Made by a program: the position numbers and the translations under genes. Positions 34,695 through 45,177 of a stretch of 64,000 nucleotides of DNA are shown here, one piece after another (the stretch's first letter is position 1; each line of letters opens with the position of its first letter). Under the pieces are notes generated by a model. The model was not told the origin of the DNA. It did no database searches and saw only the letters and a program-made list of their open reading frames with translations. This DNA comes from Tuctoria greenei (taxonomy: Eukaryota; Streptophyta; Magnoliopsida; Poales; Poaceae): the NCBI GenBank assembly GCA_036927565.1, contig JAYESD010000002.1, positions 145,521,167-145,585,166 of the forward strand. The letters run 5' to 3'.

Positions 34695-36281
34695 AGATTT
34701 TATTATATTCCAATCATTTGTTTTCCAAAGTTAGGTTGAATAATGTAAGCATCCCCATATTTTGATTTCAATAAAATGAACTTACCAGTTCATCTAACAC
34801 CGGTAAAGTTCCCCCTTTAGTTTATTTTGTTGAATAAAGAATTTAGGAAACAAGTGTGGGGGAAACATGTCCCGAAGTCAAGAAATCCCGATGTGAAAAA
34901 TTAACGTTGCATATCAAAACACGTCATGACTGAATAAACAAAATGACCTGACGAAACAGAGCCACAGAAGAGCCACCAGGAGGTCGGCCGAACCCCCTGG
35001 CCAGTCGACCTATGCTCTGCTCCATACGACTTCGTTTTGCTCTAGAAAATCGGTTTGGATTTCCTATCCCCGCTTTTATACGCTACTGTGCTTTTTGAGT
35101 TGATTTCATATTTTTTTCATTGCATATCTAAAATGAATCAACTCAAGAAATTGAAATAAAATTTGGTAGTCAAGAATTTGCTTAAGCTGAAAATTTAAAT
35201 ACTTTATATTTCAATTCATTACCTTGTTTATGATTCCCATAATTCAATAGGAAAAACACATAATCTAGGTATTTGACTAGTGTGATATGGTAAATGAGTT
35301 CTTTAGAAATCATCTGTTTGCTTGAAATTGATTTTGACATTTGCAACTATTTGAAGTCTTGAACTTTGCCTAAACCTCTCATTGGAAATTTATATACCCA
35401 CCAAGGCCATATGATATATTCATTGAAAACCACAAGCATATGCCACTTTGCTTTTCATTGAACTTTGCCAAACCCGTGACCCAATTGAGTGACATGCATG
35501 AATTTTTTGAATTGAAAACTCTTGTGCACTCCATTCATGCAAAATTTCTCACATTGAGAATTTGCATCCATTGATTATCCACCCGCCAAAAAAAAAGAAA
35601 CTCCATACAATACAAAAGAAAGCCTCTCTAAAAATAAAAAGGAGTAGAAGACATGGCTACAAGAAAAAGAAAAAGCATCCACTCTTGAAAAAGAGTAAGA
35701 GTACTCAAAAAAAAGAGAAAAATAGTAGCCATGTTTCATCCTTAAGAGAGAGCAAATTCATGGGAGTTATCACCTCGCCCCTCCATTCCATTCATTTGCA
35801 CAAGAATTTTCTCTCCACTTTGTTCATTGCATAAGTCTCTCATTGGATCTAGTTTTTGACTTAGTAACATATGAATTGCAAATGTGTGCCACATTCATCC
35901 CTACCAAGCTTCAGATATAACCACTTTTAGTATAGGGACAAGAATTGGCAAAACATGCCATGGTGAGGACTCAAACACATTGAGAGATTTGAGAGATTTC
36001 AATCGAGAAGGCAAGGGAAAAGGTTCCTATGACATTCAAATATAGCAATTGCCTAATCATTTCAGCAGGGAATGATCCAAGGGAACTTCATTCTAACCGT
36101 TCCACTTTTCAAACACCCAAGATTGATGTGGTAGCCACATACACAATGGGAATCCATGAATTCAGGTATAAGTTGAAATATCTAGTATCCTTATTTTCTA
36201 CCTTATAGCAATTTCATGACAACACTCTAGTTCTTCATGCCTTCACTCGAGGACGAGCAAAGGACTAAGTGTGGGGGAGTT
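34695..36281 (+). other. 3' untranslated region and polypurine tract of the full-length Athila element
   Basis: No gene is evident. The stretch ends in aagtgtgggggagtt (about 36267-36281), the polypurine tract. Paired TCGGCCGA-type motifs occur near 34383-34410 (before the env stub) and 34983-35010. Confidence 0.75.
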
Positions 36282-37510
36282 TCTTGACGGTCCTTAAGTA
36301 CCACATTTTGACCGTCAATACACCTCATAATGTGCATAAAAGAAACACAAAACATAGTGGTAGGGTTATACACTAACCAAATTCCACAAGTGTTGGTGTT
36401 TATTTGTACGCAGGTGAATTATTACCCAAAATACAAAAACATGCAGGGTTGAATCCATAAAAAATGGATTTCAACGAACCAGGCGATGACACATGGCAAC
36501 ACATGGATCAAATGGCCCACAAACAAAAGAATACGAGGAGATCCACTGGTGTTGCACCCATATATATCAAGAGGGCCCACCTGGAAGCCACCTGGAGGAA
36601 GCACTACCCGAGGGGAGCCTTGACAAGGTCGGCTGAACCCCCTGGTCGGCCGACCTATTCCTGGCGCCAAACTCGGTCAAACGACATGTGTTGGCTCCTC
36701 CCGACTCCCTGTAGTCAATGATGGCTGATTCGCGCGTTAATTGTGGCGGGAACCGACCCTTCTCCACCTAGAAATAGACCCCCTCACCTCACTTCTCACA
36801 CACACCAAAAGTTGAGAATAGTGCTACACTCAAAAGGTTTACAGTAGTCCTAGAGGCTACCAAAGTAGAAGGAGAGTGTGGTGAAGAGTCTAGGAGAAGG
36901 AGGCTTGGGCTTGTCAAGTCCCTCTTCTACACTTGTACCCCTAAAAAAGTTTTACTCAATCAAGTAAGCCTTTGTGAATTCAATACAAGTTTTATCTTTT
37001 ATTATTAGTAGTTTGCATAAGTAGTTACTTGTGGGTTCACTGCTTTAATTCATTAGAGGCTCTAGTTGTAGCTTTGTGTTCGAAACAACTAGAGTAGTGA
37101 TTTAGAACGTAAGCGTGGTGTTTAGGTTACAAATCATCCGTGGATATCTTGTAGACCCACGGATTGAAGAGGTAGGCAGTAGGTGGTGACAGCCCTATCT
37201 GTCCTTCGTAATCCTCCACATTCGGCTATGCCATAGGCTCATGGCGGGAGTCGTCCTAGTATTGCTAGGAGTAAGCCCGTGCCCGAAGCAAGCATCTACC
37301 GCATATTACCTTGAATTAGGATCAATACTTTGAATTCCTCTCTGTTCCTTGCCTACCAAACAACTTTGTGTCCTTGGGTGAGCTAGTTTGAAAGATTAGC
37401 ACACACGTTCTTTGGATTCGATACCCTTGGGAATACTCCTTAAGGGGAAGTGCTACAACGGTATTTCCTTGCGCTTGCGGATAAATCTGTGGTGTTAAGA
37501 AATACCAACA
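36282..37510 (+). mobile_element. 3' LTR of the full-length Athila element
   Basis: Collinear with 28524-29717. Its first bases read TCTTGACGG in place of TGTTGACAG, so the terminal G is mutated. It also has some 35 bp more than the 5' LTR, including a stretch near 37119-37140 (gtgtttaggttacaaatcatc). Confidence 0.92.
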
Positions 37511-38971
37511 CTACCACATCATATTTGGCGTTTGAGAGGTGGAATAGTTGAGTGCATCTCACCGCCCGGACTTTCTCCTGTTGAAATATCTTAGAAAATG
37601 TCTATATTTCGAATGTCAAAACGATAATGCCTTTTTCCTCTCAATTGGATTTTCTCAAGGCACTCAAAAGTGTTTGACTCCACACCCTGGCATGGTGTTG
37701 CCACTTCTGTCCCTACAACTAAGTATGGCTCTTTGTGGAGCTTGGTAGGGATAAAGAGTAGCACACTTGCAATTTATATATTACTAAGTCAAAAACGAGA
37801 TCCATACGAGTAGAACATGCAATAAAAATCAATGACTAAGGATGATGGATGATGAATGGTGGTGATGACTCCCATTTTATCACTCTCTTTTTGTGCTAGG
37901 ATTAAGCATGGCTACTTATTGGCTCTCTTTTTTTTGGAATTTTTTAAGAGCTCTTATTGCCATGCCTTCTACTTCTTTTATGCATATTTTAATTGAGAGA
38001 GGATTTTGTAATAATCTCATGGAGTGTCTTATGATAGTGGGTGGATCAAAATAATGGATAAAATTCCTAATCAAAGATTTTATGCAAGTCACTCTATAGG
38101 GTCAAGAGTTTGACAAAGTTCAATCAAAATGCAAAGTGGCATATGCATGTGCCTTTCAATATTTATATCATATGGCCTTCATGGGTATTTGAATTCCAAT
38201 GAGAGAGGAAGGCAAAACCTTAAGACTTTAAAAATGTGCAAAATTCCAAATCAATTTCAAACAAGGATGGTTTTGTCCATGGGTTTATTTTACTCACCAT
38301 ATTACACCAATAAAAAACTTGGATGACATGTTGTCCTAAATTAATGATATGGTTCCAGCCATATGGTAGTGAAATCAAAATACAAGGTATACTAATCTTA
38401 TTTTTAAGCAATTTTGCATTGTTTATTATAATTGAGTTGATTTTAAATTAATTTTGCATGAATGCGTAGAAAATTCCAACTCAATTTGCGGTGGATAATT
38501 TAGAACAGGGGATAAGAAGTCCAATCCGACGTTGTGTACTGAAACGAGCCCGAGAGTGGCCACCAACAAGTCAGTCAAGCCAGTGGGTCGACCGACCTGT
38601 GGCTGGCTCCCCTAGTGCTCTGCTTCGTTGTGTTATATCGTGTGTTTGTTTGCAACATGTCTTCAGGTGAAACACGTGATCTATACATCGCGAAATCGCA
38701 GAGGACTCCTCCTCCACACGTGTTACTGGAAAAATTATTTGACAGGAAATAAACTAAAAGGGGAACTTTACTGGTGTTAGATTAGCCAGGAAGTTCACTT
38801 TATTGAATTAAAATTTGGGGTGCTTACATTATTGAATTACAAATATTGGAATGAAAATGAAATAAAGCAAGCAAAGGCGTAAGCACCCAAGGCCTAATGG
38901 GATGTCTAGTCATAGTGCTTTGTTGATGTTGGACATCCCTATAGCCTCGTATAAGCGCTTGACTTTAGTAT
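37511..38971 (-). other. Continuation of Athila 3' untranslated region, block copy 2; no gene
   Basis: Collinear with about 23030-24451 of copy 1. A paired TCGGCCGA-type motif variant lies near 38569-38597. Confidence 0.6.
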
Positions 38972-39703
38972 TTATGCCATGACAGACACCATCAATCTCC
39001 TCCTTAAGGCATCAATATCATCCTTAAGTTCTGCCCCCGTGCTCGCTAGCTTTTTGCTCTCCAAACAAATATTTGCTATTTCCTTAGCATGTCGCGGCAC
39101 ATTGCCACGGGGAGATTTTTCATCACTGCTTTGATATTGGCACGGAGGCCTCTTTATGGCAGGTGGTGAGAGGTGACGCCTCACCCTGGAGGGAGACGAG
39201 CCCGTAAACTCCTCCAAGGCTATGTTGTCCACACGCTTGTATAGACCTTTTCCATAATCTTTTGGCGTTCTCACGCCTAGGATTATGAAACGCTCCTCAT
39301 GGGCTTTGGTGAGGTACGAGTTGGTGACTCGTAGTGGTGGCTTGCTAGGTCACCCTTCTTCATCTTGAGCATTCTCATGTACTTCTTGCCACGATGAAGC
39401 GTGGTCCGGACTTCGTTTTTACAATGGAAAAGATGAGTTTCAATGGGCTTTAGAGCCGCCGTTGTTGGACGTTGCCTTGGAGTTTGCGATTTCATGGGCG
39501 CTCTAAGGAGAGAGCAAGCGCGCCATGTTGCGAGGAACAGGGCTATGTCCATGGGGCGTTCGAATCAGTAGGATCACAACGAGAGGTGCCACGTCCAATA
39601 CCATGACGAATTCAATGGCCAAGGTGGTTGCCAACATAGGTTCCCCACTAAGGTTGAATGTAGAGCTTGAGGACGCATGTGGGACGATGTCCTTGCCGGC
39701 CAT
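38972..39703 (-). pseudogene. Shortened, broken Athila env-like gene, block copy 2
   Basis: On the - strand it opens with MAGKDIVPHASSSSTFNLSG at 39703, passes through several frame changes, and ends with the same C-terminal sequence as copy 1 (SSPSRVRRHLSPPAIKRPPC near 39200, then a charged helix). At about 240 codons it is roughly half the length of the related gene at 12481-13859, so the middle has been lost. Function of the family is unknown. Confidence 0.6.
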
Positions 39704-40053
39704 GGTAGATGGGACTTGGTGGAAGATTGGAGAGGGTGTTTCTATTGTGCAACAGTGCAAGTTTCCTCTCTGTTTGTGGCTTTTTAATATCGCCAAGGCA
39801 GATATTGAAGCAATCGAACTGAGGGTTCTGTTGGGATATCATGGAGGAGATAACCTGCAAAGTTGAACCCAGGAGGCACCAAACACAAGTCAGCTAAAAC
39901 TAGAGCTCGGCTGACCGGGGATGGGCCCCGTTTAGGCTGTTGTTTTGTGGAATGTTTTTGTGGTCCATATGGATCATCTTTATAATGGGTCGACTTGTTG
40001 GACTTCGAGGAATCGCTACAGGAATCACGATGACTTGCAACGGCCACATTCAT
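39704..40053 (-). other. Upstream flank of the env-like remnant, cut by a CACTA end
   Basis: Probable Athila sequence between pol and the env-like gene, by analogy with 34287-34572. A variant of the paired motif lies near 39889-39920 (agtcagctaaaac ... ctcggctgaccgg). No gene is evident. Pol is absent because the sequence changes into CACTA repeats at about 40054. Confidence 0.4.
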
Positions 40054-40489
40054 CACAAATAACTAGAAAATTGTCGCAAATAAGCAATTTGCAATGGTTT
40101 TCCTTATTTGCGACGGTTTTCGACCTTCACAAGTGTCTTGTCGCAATTAAGCTTATTTGCGACGACCACCGTCGCAAATAAGCTTATTTGCGACGGCTTG
40201 TGATGGCCGTCTCAAACTATAGCCCGGGCCCAGCCGGTGGGCCCCACATGTCTATTTGGGATGGCAGACCATCACAATCAAGGACCTATTTGCAAGCGCC
40301 TGGCCGTCGCAAATAGTAGCCGAGCCCAGCCTGACGGGGCCCACAACACGATTTGCGACAATCGAGTCGTCTCAATTACGGACCTATTTGTGATGGCCTG
40401 GCTGTCGCAAATAACACAAGTTAATTTGCGATGGTCAGAAGTCTTATTTGCGACGGTACTGTATAAAAAGCCGTCGCAAATAAGGTGTT

Positions 40490-41566
40490 TTATTTTTTTA
40501 AAAAAATAGAAAATGTTACTCGACTTGATGGCCAGAAACACGTAACATACATAATCAACAGTACATCATAACAGACACTATACACATTGTCATTACAACG
40601 TCCATACATCACAACATCGTCAACAAACCGAACAAGGTCGTATGTCTGACCTCCGAAGCCACCTCCAAATCCACCAAAGTTGTCATCGCACCTCACTCCA
40701 AGTGGTGGTAACAACGGCGATGGAGTTCGAGCAGCCGTCGCTGATCCCTGCAATTCATAAAACTTAGAGTTAGAATAGAAATGCATCAACATCTCCCTCC
40801 CTTCCTCTCCCTCTATCTCCATCTACATCTCCCTCTTCATTCCTCTCTCTATATCTCAATCTATCTCTCTCTCCCTCTCCTCTCCCTCCCTTCCTCTCCC
40901 TCTATGTCCATCTACATCTCCCTCTCTCCCTCTTCAATCCTCTCTCTGTATCTCAATCTATCTCTCTCTTTCGCTCTCCATTGCTCCCTCTCCATCTCAA
41001 TCTATCTCCCTCTCCCACTCTATCTCCCTATCGCTATCCCTTTCCCTCCATCTTCCTTCCTCTTCTAACTCTATCTCCCGCTCTATCTAACTATCTCTCA
41101 CCCTCACTCTCGTTCCTTGCTCTATTTCTAGCTAAGTTGAGGTAAAACTAGAATTGTTAAGTTGACATAAAAAATTACCTGACCCGCAGAAGAAGGGTCG
41201 CCTGAAACGACTGGTATTAGCGGTAGCTGGATCCCCAGACCTTGCGCCCGAGCCATGGCCTGTTGTTGAAAACATTAGATGTTAACCATTAGTAAGTCAT
41301 TTATGCTAAATTAATGAGAACTTTAGTTTTCATTTTGTTACCTCCATTATGTCCCGCATCTGTGCCATCCAGGTTGCCTGGGAATTGATCGTGGCCTCCA
41401 TCACAATCCTCTGTCATTCCAACTCCCTCCTTTCCTCCTCCTGTCGTATGAGGTTCTCTTCTACGGTTTGTCGGAGGGATTGCATCTCGATGTCTCTCCG
41501 CAATACGCGGCGACCTGACGTGCCCATCGATGAAGACTGCGTAGAGCAGCCTCTCGCAAGTCTCAC
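40490..41566 (-). pseudogene. CACTA Transposase_24-like gene, last three exons, interrupted
   Basis: The - strand shows an exon from the cut at 41566 to 41342 (charged helix SLRQTVEENLIRQEEERREL and MAQMRDIMEV), donor GTAACA. An exon at 41259-41179 follows an acceptor CAACAG and ends at donor GTAATT. A last exon runs from 40747 (acceptor TTGCAG) to a stop at 40490, rich in Gly (FGGGFGGQ). All three join in one phase. This matches the C-terminal part of CACTA genes of the Transposase_24 type (TnpA-like). The intron at 40748-41178 contains a CT-rich block. The front of the gene is missing because a retrotransposon was inserted in the first of these exons. Confidence 0.65.
40788..41110 (+). repeat. 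Pyrimidine-rich simple repeat, (CTCCCTCTAT)-like
   Basis: About 320 bp of almost pure C/T with A interruptions on the + strand (purine-rich on the strand of the gene), containing a duplicated unit (ctccctcccttcctctccct at about 40793 and 40879). Long frames through it are artefacts of composition. Confidence 0.85.
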
Positions 41567-43124
41567 TGTTGAATGTGGCCTAGAGGGGGGTGAATAGGCC
41601 TTTTTGAAAATTGTCGTATCCTGCAATACTTAACAACCAGTTCAAAACCAGAGAAATCGGACTAGTACGGTAAAGTGCAGACTAGTCCGGTGTATACAGA
41701 CTATATTGATTAGGTTTGATCGATTAACTTTGCTTTTCAATATATGCAGCGGAAGTATACGATTAAACAAAGTGTCACAAGGTTATGAATCAAGTTATAT
41801 CACAAATCAAAATTATAATTGATATTTCAACGTAAAGTAATCAAGATCAGTTTGTAACCTAGATTGATATGAAGTAAGAACAATGAACACAACAGAGAAC
41901 ACAAGAGATTTATCCCGTGGTTTCGTTCCCACAAAGGCAACCTACATCCACGTTGAGGAGCCCACAAAAGGACCGGGTCTTCTCCAACCCTACCCTCATC
42001 GGATCACCACGAAGGCCAATCCTCTTCCACTTATCTCAAAGGGGTGAATAACTGAATTCAAGGGGCTTTCTCACACGTTGAGAGCTCCCTTGGATTACAA
42101 CACAAAATACCACCAAGAACACACTCAAAAATTACAAATAAATCGCAGAAGTGTGTTAGAGAATCAAACCAAGAGCTCAATGTGGTGTTGAATGTGACTC
42201 TCCAATGAACTAGAGTGAATCCTCAAAGGATTGATCTTTGTTGCACTTAATTTCGTGGAGAGATGTGGTTTGAGGCTCTTGGGAGGTGTGACGGCGCTAG
42301 GGTTCGAGAGTTTGTACAATATGGTCGTACAACTCTATTTTTATGGGATTCTAAAGGTGACCGTTAGGGTATAGAAAGATCGTACTAGTCTGTAGTGGTC
42401 ACCGAACTAGTCCGGTGTGCTGTGTGTAGCAAACCCTAAGTTTTCCGAAATATCGGACTAGTCCGGCTAGGAACGGACTTGTCCGATTTCGCTACTGGAA
42501 ATCTTCGAACTAGTCCAATAGTCATCGGACTTGTCCGGACATGTGAAACCCTAAGTGTATAGGATGATAAGACCGCACTTGGAGGACTTGTTCCATTCAG
42601 ATCGGAGGGTATTTCGGACTAGTCCATGCAAACATCAGACTTGTCCGATTTGGATCAGAAAGAATATCGAACTAGTCCGGTTGTGATCGGACTTGTCCGA
42701 TTTTGTGTGACTTGTGAAGTGTTTTGAGGACTAGTCCGTCCTGGGGAGGACTAGTCTGATTCTAGTCAAAAAGGATATCGGACTAGTCCGATGGATATCG
42801 GACTTGTCCAAATTCCTGCAAAAAGGATATCAGACTAGTCCGGTGTTAGTCGGACTAGTCCGGTCCCGTGTAACTTTGTGCAATGTGTGTGTTTAATTGT
42901 GATTGAGATCTTAGGACGTGTTTTCTTAACACACTCCATACACAATGATCTACTATTTTTCTTCCTTGAGCTCATTTCCACTTTGCTCCTCATTCTTCCT
43001 TCTTTTTGGCACTTTGCTCATTTTCCTATTAAAATCCTGCACTCATCTCAACAAAGAGGTTAGGATCCCAATTGCTTGTCATAAATCATCCAAAACCCAC
43101 AAGGGAGTCCTAGATGCACTTTCA
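41567..43124 (-). mobile_element. LTR with palindromic 12-mer array
   Basis: 1558 bp. It holds about 19 copies of a motif around CGGACTAGTCCG or its variant CGGACTTGTCCG, two near 41656-41690 and the rest between 42380 and 42865, mostly in pairs about 20 bp apart. No gene is present. Confidence 0.85.
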
Positions 43125-43588
43125 ATCTCCCCCTTTTTCGTTATTGATGACAACCAATTGAGATTTCACAAAATATGATAAAAATTGAGATTTTCATAAA
43201 GCATGCACATATGAGTCCCAAATACATCAAGTAGAGAAAGCATAGTCCATATGTGCATTCTTTATGGTGGGATGCATAAATAGGTGCACTGAAACATTGA
43301 GAATGACATAATTGACATTTATTACCCAATAGCAAGCATATATGTCATTCTAGAGCAAAATCACAGTTTTCATAAACAATACTCACATGATCAAATCATT
43401 GCATCACAGAACCATAATTAACATAAGATCATTGTGAAAACATTACAAGCCACAAAAAGACTTAAAAAAACAAAGCATAGAGCTCTCTCCTTGCAAACTG
43501 CAGCTAAGCTAAGACTAAGACTCCACCTCAATTTCTCCCCCTTTGACATCAAGACACCAAAAAGAAGGAGAGGAGGGTCCTAGGGTCT
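43125..43588 (-). other. 3' untranslated region and polypurine tract of the retrotransposon
   Basis: AT-rich stretch between LTR and gag-like gene. The tract at 43125-43140 would prime plus-strand synthesis. No gene is evident. Confidence 0.6.
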
Positions 43589-45155
43589 TCACTCTTCGCT
43601 GTCGGTCCTCTCATCGTCGTCTTCATCATCTGCATCTTCAGCTTGATGAGGAGGAGGAGGAGGAGGAGGAGGAGGTGTGGAGGTACTCGAGCCCCCAACT
43701 CCAAAGTAGGCAAGCTCGGAGGGGGTCAAGGGCCCGAGCTCGGTGAAATCAGAATTTGAGTCTTCAGAGATTGTTGGAGACCCAATTGGCTCAATCTCCA
43801 GCTTTTGGCAAATTTGCTTCACATTTGCCTTGATATACTTCATGTCCTCCTTTCTTTTCATGTTGAGATTATGGGCCTTCACTTCGGCGTTCTTGCAGGA
43901 GGCAAAGATAGCAGCCAGGTATTTGAGAATACCACTGGTTGAACCCTTTTGAGGGGCTGCACTAGAAGCAGAGGCAGCCCTAGCATCTTCACTTGATCTT
44001 GCCGGTGCCTCGGGACTGGAGGCCAGTGAGGGAGCAGCCTGCACACTCGGCTTTTGAGGCATTTGAGGCCTCAAGGGGAGATGCTCCACGTCTTTCACAA
44101 ACTCAATGCCGGTGACTTTCTCAATCACAAACATTAGGTAAGGAGCATATCTGTAAGATCTGTTGGGAGTGCAGGATATGTTCACCATATCATTCCAAAT
44201 GTATTCCGCCACATCAAATGGGCGGTCCTTGCATATGACTCTCATCAGAGTTTGGAGGTATCCTTGCACACTCCCAGCATCTCCATCCTTGGGAGCAATT
44301 GTCTTTCTTAACACTCTGTTCAACACCACAAAGAATGGTTTCATGTTTTTGGTTGAAGGAGGGTTGAAATTTGAGTTTGGCTCATATAGGAACTTCATCC
44401 TATCCTTGTCAATGACACCAATGTTGTGTATGACCAAGCAATCAGATCTTGTGGTGTCAAGGTGAAGCAGGTTAGCAAAATCTTCTTGAGTAATGTTGTA
44501 CTTGGATCCATGGGTCATCCAAGTGACACTCTCCTCATCCTCACTTGAGAAGTGACAGGTCGCAAAGAACTGCGCAATCACTTCATCATTTCAGTTATTT
44601 CTAAAAGCAAACAGATCTCTCAGTCCATGCTTCTCAATGGCTCTCACTAAATCAGTGAACGATGAGCAGCCCTTCTTCTCAAAATGTGGCCAGTCAATCC
44701 ACTGACTGCGCACAACTGGTGTCTTCATTGGGAGATACACCGATCTGTAGAAATCAGCATAGAAGTTGCACCAGAATCTTCCGTCAGCCGCTTGCTTCGG
44801 TCAGCCATACCAATCGATGCTTCTGAACATGGCCGCCGAGTCACTGCCCTTACCTTTGAACTTCTCTTCATTTGGGTCCCGGACCCCTTGCCTTGGAGCA
44901 TGAAGTTTCAACGGGCCAACCGGACCCGTAGCAATCCCTTTGCCCTTGTCCTTTGCTTGGCGAGGGCCACTCGATGATGCAGTTGCCTTGGAAACTGGCT
45001 TCTTAGCTAGGAAAGTCATCCGAACCTAGAGGAGACTGAGATGGCTCGGACGGTCTTTCTTGGCGCTTCTTTCCAAGAACAGTCGAGGTCCGAGGTGCCA
45101 CCTCCTTGTCCATCTCGGCCTCAAAATCGGAGACATCATTGTTGGAGCTCGACAT
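43589..45155 (-). pseudogene. Gag-like gene of a non-autonomous retrotransposon
   Basis: On the - strand it starts MSSSNNDVSDFEAEMDKEV at 45155 and ends at 43589 in an acidic tail (EDADDEDDDERTDSEE). The middle holds a globular region (FFATCHFSSEDEESVTWMTH, DFANLLHLDTTRSDCLVIH, YIWNDMVNISCTPNRSYRY) similar to plant 'putative transposon protein' domains known from non-autonomous LTR elements; I cannot name the family with certainty. Three defects are visible: a frameshift near 45010 (after LGSDDF), a TGA after DWYG (about 44801) and a TGA after FRNN (about 44592) where the sequence context suggests Trp. Poly-Pro and Ser-rich linkers lie near the end. Confidence 0.6.
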
Positions 45156-45177
45156 GACCTGAGAATCACTACCAGGA

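Larger units (their letters stand above)
28524..37510 (+). mobile_element. Full-length, decayed Athila-type LTR retrotransposon
   Basis: Bounded by TGTTGACAGTCC (28524) and AATACCAACA (37510), with a 5-bp target duplication CTACC (28519-28523 and 37511-37515). LTRs are 28524-29717 and 36282-37510. The primer binding site is at 29725-29742 and the polypurine tract at 36266-36281. Inside are gag, protease-like, reverse transcriptase, RNase H and integrase, all broken, plus the first residues of an env-like gene. Pol most resembles Athila (FMDDFSVYG reverse transcriptase motif; integrase DFIGPFP). Confidence 0.93.
24945..39402. repeat. Composite block, copy 2 of the tandem segmental duplication
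   Basis: Collinear with 19727-24944 after removing the 8987-bp element inserted at 28524. The junction with copy 1 is at aagcgtgttgag (24941-24952), where copy 1 is cut inside its env-like remnant. In this copy the Athila sequence continues past that point (gaagcgtggtccgg near 39402) towards the start of the env-like gene. Copy 2 also has a 260-bp internal duplication. Confidence 0.8.
40054..41566 (-). mobile_element. CACTA (En/Spm) element 1, one end with subterminal repeats and gene 3' part
   Basis: The stretch CACAAATAACTAGAAAATTG resembles a mutated CACTA terminal repeat (CACTACTAGAAAA type). It is followed by about a dozen direct and inverted copies of ttatttgcgacgg / ccgtcgcaaataag between 40070 and 40482, the usual subterminal pattern bound by CACTA transposase. 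The 3' exons of a transposase-like gene lie beyond. The other end is not seen; a retrotransposon cuts the element at 41567. Confidence 0.75.
41567..45166 (-). mobile_element. LTR retrotransposon, non-autonomous type, 3' LTR and gag-like region
   Basis: The LTR spans 41567-43124: on the - strand it starts TGAAAGTGCATCTAGGACTCC and ends CACATTCAACA. Such LTRs ('TGAAAGTGCATCTAG', and 'gaatgtggcctagaggggggtgaatagg' on the other strand) are familiar from grass genomes. The polypurine tract is 43125-43140 (- strand cgaaaaagggggagat). Beyond it lies a broken gag-like gene. The 5' LTR is not seen: a CACTA element starts at 45167, 12 bp before the gag-like start codon. The insertion disrupts the CACTA-1 gene; ctcac (41562-41566) may be one copy of its target duplication. 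Confidence 0.75.

Noticed and set aside
40781..41068. Frame rich in Leu, Ser, Tyr and His
   Set aside because: It lies wholly in a CT-rich simple repeat in an intron of the CACTA-1 gene.
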